A stretch of 11,894 bases of DNA from positions 1 to 11,894 of the forward strand of contig CANMEW010000036.1 of the NCBI GenBank assembly GCA_947496905.1. The letters run 5' to 3'. Below are positions 1-5,852 of this stretch, piece by piece (the stretch's first letter is position 1; each line of letters begins with the position of its first letter). The DNA is from Rickettsiales bacterium. GTDB taxonomy: Bacteria; Pseudomonadota; Alphaproteobacteria; Rickettsiales; UBA1997. The notes below the pieces were generated by a model. That model searched no databases. It worked only from the letters and a program-made list of their open reading frames with translations, and had not been told where the DNA came from. A program made the position numbers and the translations under genes.

Positions 1-145
1 AGATGGCTGCTTGGTGTATCTCGGGAATGACAATAAGGCAGGAGTTACTAGCTCGGATCGTGGACATCTAACCCCAATCGCCTCCAACTATCTGGCAGAA
101 AATTTATTGGCAAAAGTTGTGGTTGAGGACGATAAAAAATTTTAA
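1..145 (+). CDS. C-terminal end of an unidentified protein, possibly an SGNH-domain acyltransferase
   Basis: Partial gene, open at the left edge; the first full codon is at base 2 and the TAA stop is at 143-145, giving 47 residues. Near its end it reads SDRGHLTPIASNYLAENLL. A D-x-x-H-L-[ST] block followed by small residues and a helix is how the SGNH-fold domain at the end of OafA/PatB-type acyltransferases usually finishes, with Asp and His of the catalytic triad. That is a resemblance seen in one short motif, not a firm identification; other SGNH/GDSL hydrolases would fit equally well. The gene converges on recO with nine bases between the two stop codons, and no terminator hairpin is visible there. 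The coding frame is secure because it stays open to the edge and uses ordinary codons. Confidence 0.55.
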   Translation, partial: DGCLVYLGNDNKAGVTSSDRGHLTPIASNYLAENLLAKVVVEDDKKF

Positions 146-154
146 GATGAGGCT

Positions 155-904
155 CTACGATCCTTCTAAACTCGCTCTAATATTGTCTCTGTAAAAAAAT
201 TTTTGCTGATTTTGGTCAAAGGTTTTTTCTGAAAATAAAAATTTTTCCAAGAAAAATCCGCTCAGCTTCAGGCCGTCAAGTAGATGGCTCTCGTCGTAAT
301 CAGTAGCATCCTCAACTAAAAAATTCGGCAATTTAAGCAACTTACTTTCATAAGCCTTTCCAGCTTCAAAAGAAACCGCTCTCGCCGACTTTGGCGAAAC
401 AAAAGCAAGATCAGTTTTTGAATTCGTCACCACGCAAGAGAATAGATCCACGCCATATCCCAGAGTTTTTAGAATCTTCAATTCCAGCCTAATATAATCC
501 GCCAAAAAACTTTTTGCCGCATGGTCTTCGGTAGAAATTTTTTGCAAAAATATCTGCAATTTTTCGAACAATTTTTGCTGCTCTTCACGCTCTAAAAATA
601 AGTCATCAATTAGTGCGAATAAAGACTTCACACAACTTAGCTTCAAATTATCAAAAATAATTTTTGAGCAGTAAGATCTCATCAAATCCACCGCAAAAAA
701 CCCTCCCAAACTCTCCTCATCTCGCGCACGAAACTCGAAAGAAATCTGATTTCCAATTTGAAAAATTACTCTGTCTTTCGCTGATTTTACTGACTTCACG
801 AAGCCTCGGTAAATTCCGTGATCCTTAGAAAAAACTTTCACAACCAATGAATTCTCGCCGTATTTTTTTTGACTGATGATGATCCCAAAATCTTCAAACT
901 TCAT
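155..904 (-). CDS. recO: DNA repair protein RecO
   Basis: 249 residues, the usual length for alphaproteobacterial RecO. RecO binds single-stranded DNA and SSB, and with RecR loads RecA in the RecFOR recombination pathway in the cytoplasm. The N-terminal ~80 residues form the expected OB-fold (MKFEDFGIIISQKKYGENS, then a basic stretch with FVKSVKSAKD), and the rest is the helical domain. The segment around residues 159-180, with CVVT then DLAFVSPKSARAVS, is the part that carries a four-Cys zinc site in many RecO proteins; here only one Cys remains, which as far as I recall is common in alphaproteobacteria. The ATG at 902-904 lies inside the 3' end of miaA (11-base overlap), pointing to translational coupling. 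It is the last gene of the uppP-dnaE-fdxA-miaA-recO run. Confidence 0.9.
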   Translation of the reverse strand: MKFEDFGIIISQKKYGENSLVVKVFSKDHGIYRGFVKSVKSAKDRVIFQIGNQISFEFRARDEESLGGFFAVDLMRSYCSKIIFDNLKLSCVKSLFALIDDLFLEREEQQKLFEKLQIFLQKISTEDHAAKSFLADYIRLELKILKTLGYGVDLFSCVVTNSKTDLAFVSPKSARAVSFEAGKAYESKLLKLPNFLVEDATDYDESHLLDGLKLSGFFLEKFLFSEKTFDQNQQKFFYRDNIRASLEGS

Positions 905-1787
905 AGCTCTTTAAAAATTCTAATGCCAGCTCAGCGCTAGTAAAGACGCGCTTTTCGGGAAGTTGATGACGAAACCAAGTGAGTTGTCTTTTTGCGTAAT
1001 TGCGAGTTTTTTGTGTGGCAATTTTGATCATCTCTTCGCGACTAATTTCATTCGCCAGCAAACTTTTAATTTCAGAAAATCCCAAAGTTTTAGTGATTTG
1101 GTCGCAGTCTTTCGCGCCTTGATCTAAAAGATTGCGCACCTCTTCAAGAGCTCCAAGTTCCAACATTTTTTCGAAACGCAAATTGCAATTTCTGTAAAGC
1201 TCTTCGCGATCTGGATTAATATTGATGTGGAGAAAATTCGCCCCTTCGAAAATTTTTTTAACCGGCTGATTTTGCCAAAAAGAAAGTGGTTTTCCGGTCT
1301 GTAATAAAACCTCATAACCCCTGATCAGACGCTGCTTGTCGGTTATTTTTTCTTCACCAACTCTCGCCTTAAATTCTTCATGTCCAAGCTCTTCGTAGAG
1401 TCGACGCGCTTCATTTTTTGCATCATCAGAAATTTCCGGAATCTCAGAAATTCCCTCCACCAATTTTGAAATGTACATCCCACTGCCGCCAACAATTACT
1501 GGCAATTTTTTTTCTAGCAAAACCTGCTCCACCACTGGCTTTAAAAGCCTCAGCCACAGACCAACAGAAGAGGTTTCGCTTGGCTGTAGAGCTGAATATA
1601 AAAAATGTTTTACTAATTTTTTTTCGTGAGCGACTGGCTGAGAAGAAAGAATTGGCAAACCTTCGTAGATTTGGAGGGAGTCGGCGTTGATGATTGAGAT
1701 GTCTTGTAAAGAGGCGAGATTGAGGGCGAGATTTGATTTTCCAGAAGCGGTTGGCCCGGAAATTATGATTATTTTTTTTCCACTCAT
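894..1787 (-). CDS. miaA: tRNA dimethylallyltransferase MiaA
   Basis: 297 residues, full length for the family. MiaA transfers a dimethylallyl group to N6 of A37 in tRNAs that read codons starting with U; the tRNA-Leu(CAA) in this window, with A37, is a likely substrate. Motifs seen: P-loop GPTASGKS at 11-18, the DSLQIYEGLPILSSQP block at 36-51 with the catalytic Asp36, the GGSGMY motif at 100-105, and the C-terminal RNYAKRQLTWFR signature at 262-273. The ATG at 1785-1787 directly follows the fdxA stop codon (TGAATG), and the end overlaps recO by 11 bases. The tight spacing points to one transcript. No frameshift or missing motif is seen. Confidence 0.95.
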   Translation of the reverse strand: MSGKKIIIISGPTASGKSNLALNLASLQDISIINADSLQIYEGLPILSSQPVAHEKKLVKHFLYSALQPSETSSVGLWLRLLKPVVEQVLLEKKLPVIVGGSGMYISKLVEGISEIPEISDDAKNEARRLYEELGHEEFKARVGEEKITDKQRLIRGYEVLLQTGKPLSFWQNQPVKKIFEGANFLHININPDREELYRNCNLRFEKMLELGALEEVRNLLDQGAKDCDQITKTLGFSEIKSLLANEISREEMIKIATQKTRNYAKRQLTWFRHQLPEKRVFTSAELALEFLKSYEV

Positions 1788-2123
1788 TCAGCTCTGTTTG
1801 TAAGGTCTGGAATCGAAGAGATTTTCGAATTTATTTTTTATTCCGTCGAAATCTTTGGCATCAAGTGGATGGTCTTTTTTCTTGGTGATCACTGGCCATT
1901 TTTTGGAATATTCGCGATTGATTTCCACCCATTTTACTAAGTCTGCCGACTCTGGCGAAATCGCTTCTACTGGACATTCCGGCACACAAACTCCGCAATC
2001 AATGCAAGCATCAGGATCAATCACCAGCATGTTCTCACCTTCGTAAAAGCAATCAACCGGACAGACAGAAACACAGTCGGTGTATTTGCAGCGAATGCAA
2101 TTATCGGTAACTACGTAGGTCAT
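1788..2123 (-). CDS. fdxA: Seven-iron ferredoxin FdxA ([3Fe-4S][4Fe-4S])
   Basis: 111 residues, the usual size for FdxA-type ferredoxins related to Azotobacter FdI. The Cys pattern matches that family with a one-residue offset: Cys9, Cys17 and Cys50 are expected to hold the 3Fe-4S cluster and Cys21, Cys40, Cys43 and Cys46 the 4Fe-4S cluster; Cys12 and Cys25 correspond to the non-ligand cysteines of FdI. A charged C-terminal extension after residue 60 is also normal for the family. It is a soluble low-potential electron carrier; the partner cannot be told from here. The gene lies ten bases after the dnaE fragment and abuts miaA with no gap, so it is probably expressed as part of the run. The ATG at 2121-2123 puts the first cluster ligands at the normal distance from the N terminus. 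Confidence 0.95.
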   Translation of the reverse strand: MTYVVTDNCIRCKYTDCVSVCPVDCFYEGENMLVIDPDACIDCGVCVPECPVEAISPESADLVKWVEINREYSKKWPVITKKKDHPLDAKDFDGIKNKFENLFDSRPYKQS

Positions 2124-2133
2124 TTAGGTGTGA

Positions 2134-3276
2134 TTAAAAAATGGTGTTAATATTCACAACTCCAGCAAGAGCGCGGATTTTAAACATGTCAGACTCATTA
2201 AGAAAATATTTTCGATCTAACTCAACTCGCGAAACTTTTTCGCCACTACCAACCAAAAAGAAAATTTTGGTAAATTTTTCAGCTGCCACAGGCGCTAGAC
2301 GCTGAGAGAGTAATGCTTTGATGGAAAAAATTGGGTCTCTGGATGAAATAAAAATTTCAACCTTGGAAAAAATTTCTTTCTTTGGCTGCGAAATTTCTGT
2401 CACAGTTTTTGTGATTTCAGATTTATTTTGAACCTCTTGGTAATTGCCGCGATTCTGCTTAAATGAGCGCTGCGCCTGCTGCTTGATGTCCTCAAAATCT
2501 TTCTCTGCTGGCTTGGTGTTGCGAATAAAATCGTCTAGTTTTTTTACTTCTCGAATCAAAAGCCTAACCCCCCCCTCATCTCTGCGCACCAAGCATTCAA
2601 TGGCGATTGCACTGCCATCAACCAAAATATCGCGCGCAGAAGTAATTACCGCTTCGTCAAAAATCATCGCCTCGAAAATACCAAAAGGATCAGAGATCGA
2701 CATGTTAGCGAAGCGTCCGCGCGCACTTGAACGGTGTTTGCTTGCCGCAACAACTCCAGCCATTTTGACTAAATTTCCGTCGACAAGTTCGTCACGCTCG
2801 AGCTTGTCAGAAAAAATTACTCCACGCTTTTTTAAGTCTGGCAGGTGCTCGTCAAGCGGATGCTCATTTAAAAAAAATCCGAAAGCCTCGAACTCTTTTT
2901 GCAAACGACCTACCCTATTCCAGTCGGAAACTTTTTTTAATTCTGGCTTAAAATTTTCTTCCAGCATGCCTGAGAAAAGGCTCATTTGATTAGATGAGGC
3001 AGCGTTTTTTCTTTCTGCGGAATAAGAGGAGAGAACATCAAATGATTCAGCAATTTGGCAGCGATTTTTGTGAAGTGAGTCAAAGGCTCCGGCTTTCGCT
3101 AGCGCCTCGATTGATTTTTTATTGATTGATCTTGGATCTAAACGTTCAGCGAAGTCGTAAACATCTTTGAATTTTCCACCTTCTTTGCGCTCCTTCACCG
3201 CATTTTCCATCACCACAGAACCAACAGCTTTCAACGCGCCAAGACCAAATCTAATTGCGAATTTTTCTTGCTGCAT
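2134..3276 (-). CDS. dnaE: C-terminal third of DNA polymerase III alpha subunit (split or truncated dnaE)
   Basis: 380 residues that align in content with only the last third of DnaE, normally about 1,150-1,180 residues. It opens at IRFGLGALKAVG (8-19), the start of the helix-hairpin-helix part. Then come the SINKKSIEALAKAGAFDSL block (50-68), a QMSLF beta-clamp-binding motif (97-101), the GFFLNEHPLDEHL block (133-145), an OB-fold (about 165-240) and the tau-binding C-terminal region. The PHP domain, the palm with the catalytic aspartates and most of the fingers are absent, and no other part of dnaE is found in the window. The frame is intact over 380 codons. An in-frame TAA lies five codons before the ATG, inside the end of uppP, so the ATG at 3274-3276 is the likely start, four bases after the uppP stop. 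No intein sequence is seen. Either the N-terminal part is encoded elsewhere or this is a remnant. Confidence 0.85.
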   Translation of the reverse strand: MQQEKFAIRFGLGALKAVGSVVMENAVKERKEGGKFKDVYDFAERLDPRSINKKSIEALAKAGAFDSLHKNRCQIAESFDVLSSYSAERKNAASSNQMSLFSGMLEENFKPELKKVSDWNRVGRLQKEFEAFGFFLNEHPLDEHLPDLKKRGVIFSDKLERDELVDGNLVKMAGVVAASKHRSSARGRFANMSISDPFGIFEAMIFDEAVITSARDILVDGSAIAIECLVRRDEGGVRLLIREVKKLDDFIRNTKPAEKDFEDIKQQAQRSFKQNRGNYQEVQNKSEITKTVTEISQPKKEIFSKVEIFISSRDPIFSIKALLSQRLAPVAAEKFTKIFFLVGSGEKVSRVELDRKYFLNESDMFKIRALAGVVNINTIF

Positions 3277-3280
3277 GCGA

Positions 3281-4090
3281 CTAATTAATTAGAAATAAAA
3301 TTATGCTTCCAAGCAGGATTCTGTAGACTCCAAATGGTACAAAACTATGTTTGCTGACGAAGTTTATGAACCATTTAATCACCAAAATTGCTGAAAAAAA
3401 TGATGCCAGCAATCCTACCAAAATAATTTCAATGTTGGCGCTCGTGAGCTCGGAAGAATTTTTTAGTAAGTCGTAAAAACTTGCCGCGGCAATAGTCGGA
3501 ATCGCCAAAAAAAATGAAAATTCTGCCGAAGTTTTTCGACTTAAATTCAACAGCAGACCACCAATGATTGTCGCTCCAGACCTTGATACGCCTGGGATCA
3601 TCGCGATACATTGAAAAAGTCCGATGTAGAAAGCTGTTTTTGGATTGATGTTTTCGACTGCTTGAATTTGTGGCGAAGAAGTTGATTCGCGCGGCTTACG
3701 ATCGACAATGATCATTACGATTCCGCCAAGAATTAAGGCAAGCGCAATGACAAAATTTGAAAATAAAAACTGCTTGATCAAGCCGTGCAAAAGCCCGCCA
3801 ATTATGGCTGCTGGCAGAAAGGCTAAAAATAAATTCAATAAAAACTGCTGCTGATTTTTCTGCCTGATCCCGCGAATAATTTCGTAAATTTTTTGGCGGT
3901 AAATTGCGCAGATTGCCAGAATCGCGCCAAACTGAATGACGATTTCAAACAAATTATTTTTGATGATTTGAAAATCGATGAGATGGGACGAGATGAGGAG
4001 GTGAGCGGTTGAAGAGACGGGGATAAATTCGGTGAGACCCTCAATAATTCCAAGAAAAACAGCTTTGATGAGATCGGCTAAATGAGGCAC
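3281..4090 (-). CDS. uppP: Undecaprenyl-diphosphate phosphatase UppP (BacA)
   Basis: 269 residues, full family length. This inner-membrane enzyme removes a phosphate from undecaprenyl pyrophosphate and so recycles the lipid carrier for peptidoglycan and other wall polymers. The two family signatures are present: EGLTEFIPVSSTAHL at 17-31 with the acidic and Ser residues of the active site, and PGVSRSG at 166-172 with the conserved Arg170. Several long hydrophobic segments fit a polytopic membrane protein. The start is a GTG at 4088-4090, chosen because the conserved first helix (LADLIKAVFLGIIEGLTEF) begins at once and no ATG is available before it. It lies between hairpin element copy 1 upstream and the dnaE fragment four bases downstream, an unusual pairing. 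Confidence 0.95.
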   Translation of the reverse strand: MPHLADLIKAVFLGIIEGLTEFIPVSSTAHLLISSHLIDFQIIKNNLFEIVIQFGAILAICAIYRQKIYEIIRGIRQKNQQQFLLNLFLAFLPAAIIGGLLHGLIKQFLFSNFVIALALILGGIVMIIVDRKPRESTSSPQIQAVENINPKTAFYIGLFQCIAMIPGVSRSGATIIGGLLLNLSRKTSAEFSFFLAIPTIAAASFYDLLKNSSELTSANIEIILVGLLASFFSAILVIKWFINFVSKHSFVPFGVYRILLGSIILFLIN

Positions 4091-4110
4091 TGATGCTAGA
4101 TTTGGTGATT

Positions 4111-4220
4111 ATACCGAATCTGATTGAAGAAGCCGATCTGAATCGGATTCGGTATTGGGGTTCCCCGCAAAGCGGGGCGCGACTCGTGTCGCGTAAAAAT
4201 AAAGAAATATACCAGAGCTA
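4111..4220. repeat. Multi-hairpin repeat element, copy 1
   Basis: Lies between uppP and tRNA-Leu and shares a core with 9785-9852. In plus-strand order: a left hairpin with stem ATACCGAATC (4111-4120) and GATTCGGTAT (4146-4155); TTGGGGTTCCCC; hairpin 1 CCCCGC-AAA-GCGGGG (4163-4177); hairpin 2 CGCGAC-TCGT-GTCGCG (4178-4193); an A-rich linker TAAAAATAAAGAAAT; then ATACCAGAGC (4209-4218). Compared with copy 2, bases that differ in the stems change in pairs so that pairing is kept. The right-hand hairpin is not completed here: the sequence runs on to the 3' end of tRNA-Leu. No coding capacity. It may be a mobile palindromic element or a structured regulatory RNA; neither can be proved from two copies. 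Confidence 0.8.
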
Positions 4221-4242
4221 CTTGAAGCTGAATTAGTACATT

Positions 4243-4329
4243 TGGTACCTCCGATCCGAATCGAACGGACACGTCCCAAGGGACAACAGATTTTGAGTCT
4301 ATCGCGTCTACCAATTCCGCCACAGAGGC
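4243..4329 (-). tRNA. tRNA-Leu (anticodon CAA)
   Basis: 87 bases including an encoded CCA. Acceptor stem GCCTCTG pairs with CGGAGGT (one G-U closing pair and one internal G-U), with discriminator A. The D-arm reads GCGGAATTGGTAGACGC, typical of tRNA-Leu. The anticodon loop is CTCAAAA with anticodon CAA, reading UUG. There is a long variable arm (GTCCCTTGGGAC) as expected of a class II tRNA, and a T-arm with GTTCGATTC. A27-A31 region pairs as ATAGA with TCTGT. The gene begins only 12 bases after the U-tract of a strong terminator, which constrains where its promoter can lie. Confidence 0.95.
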
Positions 4330-4341
4330 CTATGTTTTTTC

Positions 4342-4399
4342 AAAAAAAATTGGCCAAGACCTAAATCTGAACTATTGCTCAAATCTAAATCTTGACCAA
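4342..4399 (-). terminator. Strong intrinsic terminator between the 47-residue gene and tRNA-Leu
   Basis: On the minus strand, bases 4399 to 4350 fold into a 23-pair stem with a four-base AATA loop: TTGGTCAAGATTTAGATTTG pairs with the mirror half ending in TCTTGGCCAA. The stem is directly followed by eight T (4349-4342). All imperfect positions are G-U wobbles when read as minus-strand RNA and become A-C mismatches on the plus strand, so the structure belongs to the minus-strand transcript. It lies about 70 bases after the stop of the small gene at 4470-4613 and is its likely terminator. Confidence 0.8.
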
Positions 4400-4469
4400 C
4401 CCCAAAAGTAGAAAATCTAAAAAGTAAAATTTTTGGGACGCGCACCTTACCAAGCAGGAATTTAAAAAG

Positions 4470-4613
4470 TCAAAAAGCTCTTTTGCCTATTGGATTCCCT
4501 CGTAAAACTCTTTGCTCTCCAGCTTCGTTCGTGTAAACGATATACATGTGCTGAGGATCATTCGGCAGCGAATAATCGACATCTCTTGAAAAGATTTCGA
4601 TTTTGGCTGGCAT
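4470..4613 (-). CDS. Small hypothetical protein, 47 residues, possibly a shortened family member
   Basis: A small reading frame running from the ATG at 4611-4613 to the TGA at 4470-4472. Its sequence begins MPAKIEIFSRDVDYSLPND and continues HMYIVYTNEAGEQRVLRGNP before ending in IGKRAF. The middle segment looks like real protein: alternating hydrophobic residues of a beta hairpin and a turn at NEAGE. I recall a similar HxYIVYTxxxGxxxxIRGGP pattern near the N terminus of longer bacterial proteins, but the match is from memory and the function is not known. If so, this copy has lost the C-terminal part; no continuation is found in the other two frames. No clear ribosome-binding site is seen before the ATG. 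The strong terminator downstream argues that it is transcribed. No signal peptide or membrane segment. Confidence 0.5.
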   Translation of the reverse strand: MPAKIEIFSRDVDYSLPNDPQHMYIVYTNEAGEQRVLRGNPIGKRAF

Positions 4614-4729
4614 AATTTTTAGTGGTTTTGGTTAGTAAAAATTTGATTAAGAAAATTACAAAGCGTCTACTGTAGCGCGGATTGAGATCGCTGTTATTTT
4701 TTTCAGATTGCTAGAATCTAGATTCGCTA

Positions 4730-5213
4730 TTATTGTCCAAATTTTGGGAAAGATAAAAATTTTTTTTCGCTAAAGTTGTAACTATAAAAATTTACTGGTT
4801 GCGAAGCAGTGTTATCCTCAAAAACAAAGGAACCTCTGAAAAACCTAGATTTTCTGATGAATTTTTAGGAAGAAAATTTGTGAGCAGGAAAGCGTACCTT
4901 GATGTACGTGCTCGCGAGCAAATTTATCTGACGACAAAATTGCCGGAAAAGATGGTTTTGCAGAGGTTCCCAAAATGTCGTTCATTGTAATAAATATTAC
5001 ATACCTCCCCCGCCCCCTCAAGGGTCCTAACCAACTCCCCAACATCACTCCCAATCGGATGTAACTCTAACAGCGCAGTCTTTACTTCCTCCGCAGTTGA
5101 ATATTTCTCAAAATAAAACCCCTTTCTGAACTTGTTGAACATGTTGGCATTGGCACAATTTGTTGTTAGAATCATAAAAAAAATGATGCTATCAGAAGTG
5201 ATAATTTTTTCAT
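4730..5213 (-). pseudogene. Small exported protein gene broken by a homopolymer frameshift and a palindromic insertion
   Basis: Three pieces of what looks like one gene. Piece 1: ATG at 5211-5213 starts MKKLSLLIASFFL, a classic signal peptide N terminus, then meets TGA at 5172-5174 right after eight T (5176-5183). Piece 2: in the next frame, from an ATG at 5173-5175, MILTTNCANANMF completes the signal peptide with an AxA-type cleavage site. The mature part contains YSTAEEVKTALLELHPIGSD and VGELVRTLEGAGEVCN, then ends at 4924-4926. Piece 3: after the palindrome at 4829-4972 a third frame stays open from 4828 to the TAA at 4730-4732, with VFEDNTASQPVNFYSYNF. One added T would join pieces 1 and 2. 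The PIGSD...L...LE.AGA.C pattern resembles a family of small exported proteins known to me only as hypothetical. Slippage at T8, or restart at the overlapping ATGA, could still give a product. Confidence 0.55.
4829..4972. repeat. Imperfect ~145-base palindromic element inside the broken exported-protein gene
   Basis: The ends are inverted copies: GGAACCTCTGAAAAACC (4829-4845) and, on the other strand, GGAACCTCTGCAAAACC (from 4970 down), 16 of 17 identical. The similarity of the two halves continues patchily inward: AAATTTG on both arms and GTAC (4894-4897 and 4904-4907) around the centre. Its layout recalls the Rickettsia palindromic elements, 100-150-base palindromes found inside reading frames, but I do not recognise the sequence as a named family. 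Here the insertion shifts the frame, replacing the host protein's C terminus with about 15 element-encoded residues and a stop. Only one copy is seen in the window, so mobility is inferred. Confidence 0.6.
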
Positions 5214-5243
5214 AAAAAATGCTTGAGAAGAGAGGTGTTGTTC

Positions 5244-5287
5244 AAAAAAGAGTTCAGATTATTTCCACCTCCATCAACAGCTGAACT
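5244..5287 (-). terminator. Possible terminator after the DUF5334-like gene
   Basis: Read on the minus strand, AGTTCAG (5287-5281) pairs with CTGAACT (5257-5251), followed by a C and six T (5249-5244). The stem is only seven pairs with a 23-base loop that itself holds a GGAGGTGG stretch, so it is weaker than the one at 4342-4399. It sits nine bases after the stop of the gene at 5297-5599 and before the broken exported-protein gene. Confidence 0.4.
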
Positions 5288-5296
5288 ACCACTTAC

Positions 5297-5599
5297 TTAT
5301 TCCATTATAAAAGTTCTCTCCTCGGCCATATCCAAATCATCTACTCGAATTTCAGTGCCTCCAGCAATCGATTGTATCAACAAAACTTTGGCAGTGTGGT
5401 AATTATCATCCTTCGAATCATAGAACTGAAAGACTAGGCCTTCGCGCGGCTGATTTCCTGGGCCAAGCTTACCAATTTCGATTTCCGTTTTGCTGCTATA
5501 GTCATAACCAATCCATGAAGACTCATCATCTGACCTAGCATTGGATGACATCTGGCAAAAGAATAAGAGGAGCAGAGTAATTTGTACGACTGTTTTCAT
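5297..5599 (-). CDS. Small exported protein, DUF5334-like
   Basis: 100 residues. The first ~22 form a signal peptide (MKTVVQITLLLLFFCQM, then SSNARS), so the product is probably periplasmic or secreted. The mature part begins with SSWIGYDYSS and has EIEIGK, then two short halves containing FQFYDSKDDNYHTAKV and EIRVDDLDMAEERTF. This is the pattern I associate with DUF5334: a WDGYDY-type start, an EIExGN segment, and two repeats in which a strand is followed by a YDxxxxEY-like turn. Here several of the Tyr and Gly positions are changed, so the copy is divergent. The family has no known function that I can state. It neighbours the broken exported-protein gene on the same strand. No strong ribosome-binding site precedes the ATG at 5597-5599. 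Confidence 0.65.
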   Translation of the reverse strand: MKTVVQITLLLLFFCQMSSNARSDDESSWIGYDYSSKTEIEIGKLGPGNQPREGLVFQFYDSKDDNYHTAKVLLIQSIAGGTEIRVDDLDMAEERTFIME

Positions 5600-5852
5600 A
5601 TAACAAAAATTGGCTAAAAAAGTAAAAGGAGTGTGAATTCAAGTCTCAGGGCAATTTTTAAAAAATCTTTTCGGTAAAGTTAAAAAAATGGAGTGATTTA
5701 GAAGCTTTTGAGATGAGGGAAGGTGGGGGAGGGGAAAATGGAGGGAAAATTTCTTGTTGGACTTTGCTGTGGTTTTTAACCTCTTAGTGTCCCACCAGTG
5801 TCCCATTTGTAGTTTTTGAGAAGAGGTAATTTGGCTGAAGCCTAGAGAGGAT
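5600..5852. other. Gene-free stretch downstream of tRNA-Arg
   Basis: No convincing gene is seen. It holds a purine-rich patch (5711-5750) and two GTGTCCCA copies three bases apart (5787-5794, 5798-5805) enclosed by inverted CCTCTT (5780-5785) and AAGAGG (5821-5826). A reading frame that runs out of the tRNA into this stretch is an artefact of the tRNA sequence. Confidence 0.5.

Noticed and set aside
2444..2989. 181-codon open frame on the plus strand
   Set aside because: It lies wholly inside the dnaE fragment on the opposite strand; its composition (many Ser, Lys and Arg) is that of a shadow frame and no family motif is seen.
2134..3276. Split-intein DnaE of the cyanobacterial type
   Set aside because: The fragment starts directly with DnaE sequence; no intein C-terminal segment or the Cys-containing junction is present, and the break is at a different place.
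4096..4323. 75-codon minus-strand frame beginning MAELVDAIDSKS
   Set aside because: This is the well-known artefact of translating a tRNA-Leu gene; it then runs through hairpin element copy 1.
4799..4990. 63-codon plus-strand frame
   Set aside because: Covers the palindromic element antisense to the broken gene; the reading arises from the palindrome and has no other support.
4845..5054. 69-codon minus-strand frame overlapping the broken exported-protein gene
   Set aside because: It is out of frame with the PIGSD coding segment and mostly translates the palindromic element.
5787..5805. Phage attachment site next to tRNA-Arg
   Set aside because: No integrase and no duplicated tRNA end is visible, so only the repeat itself is reported.
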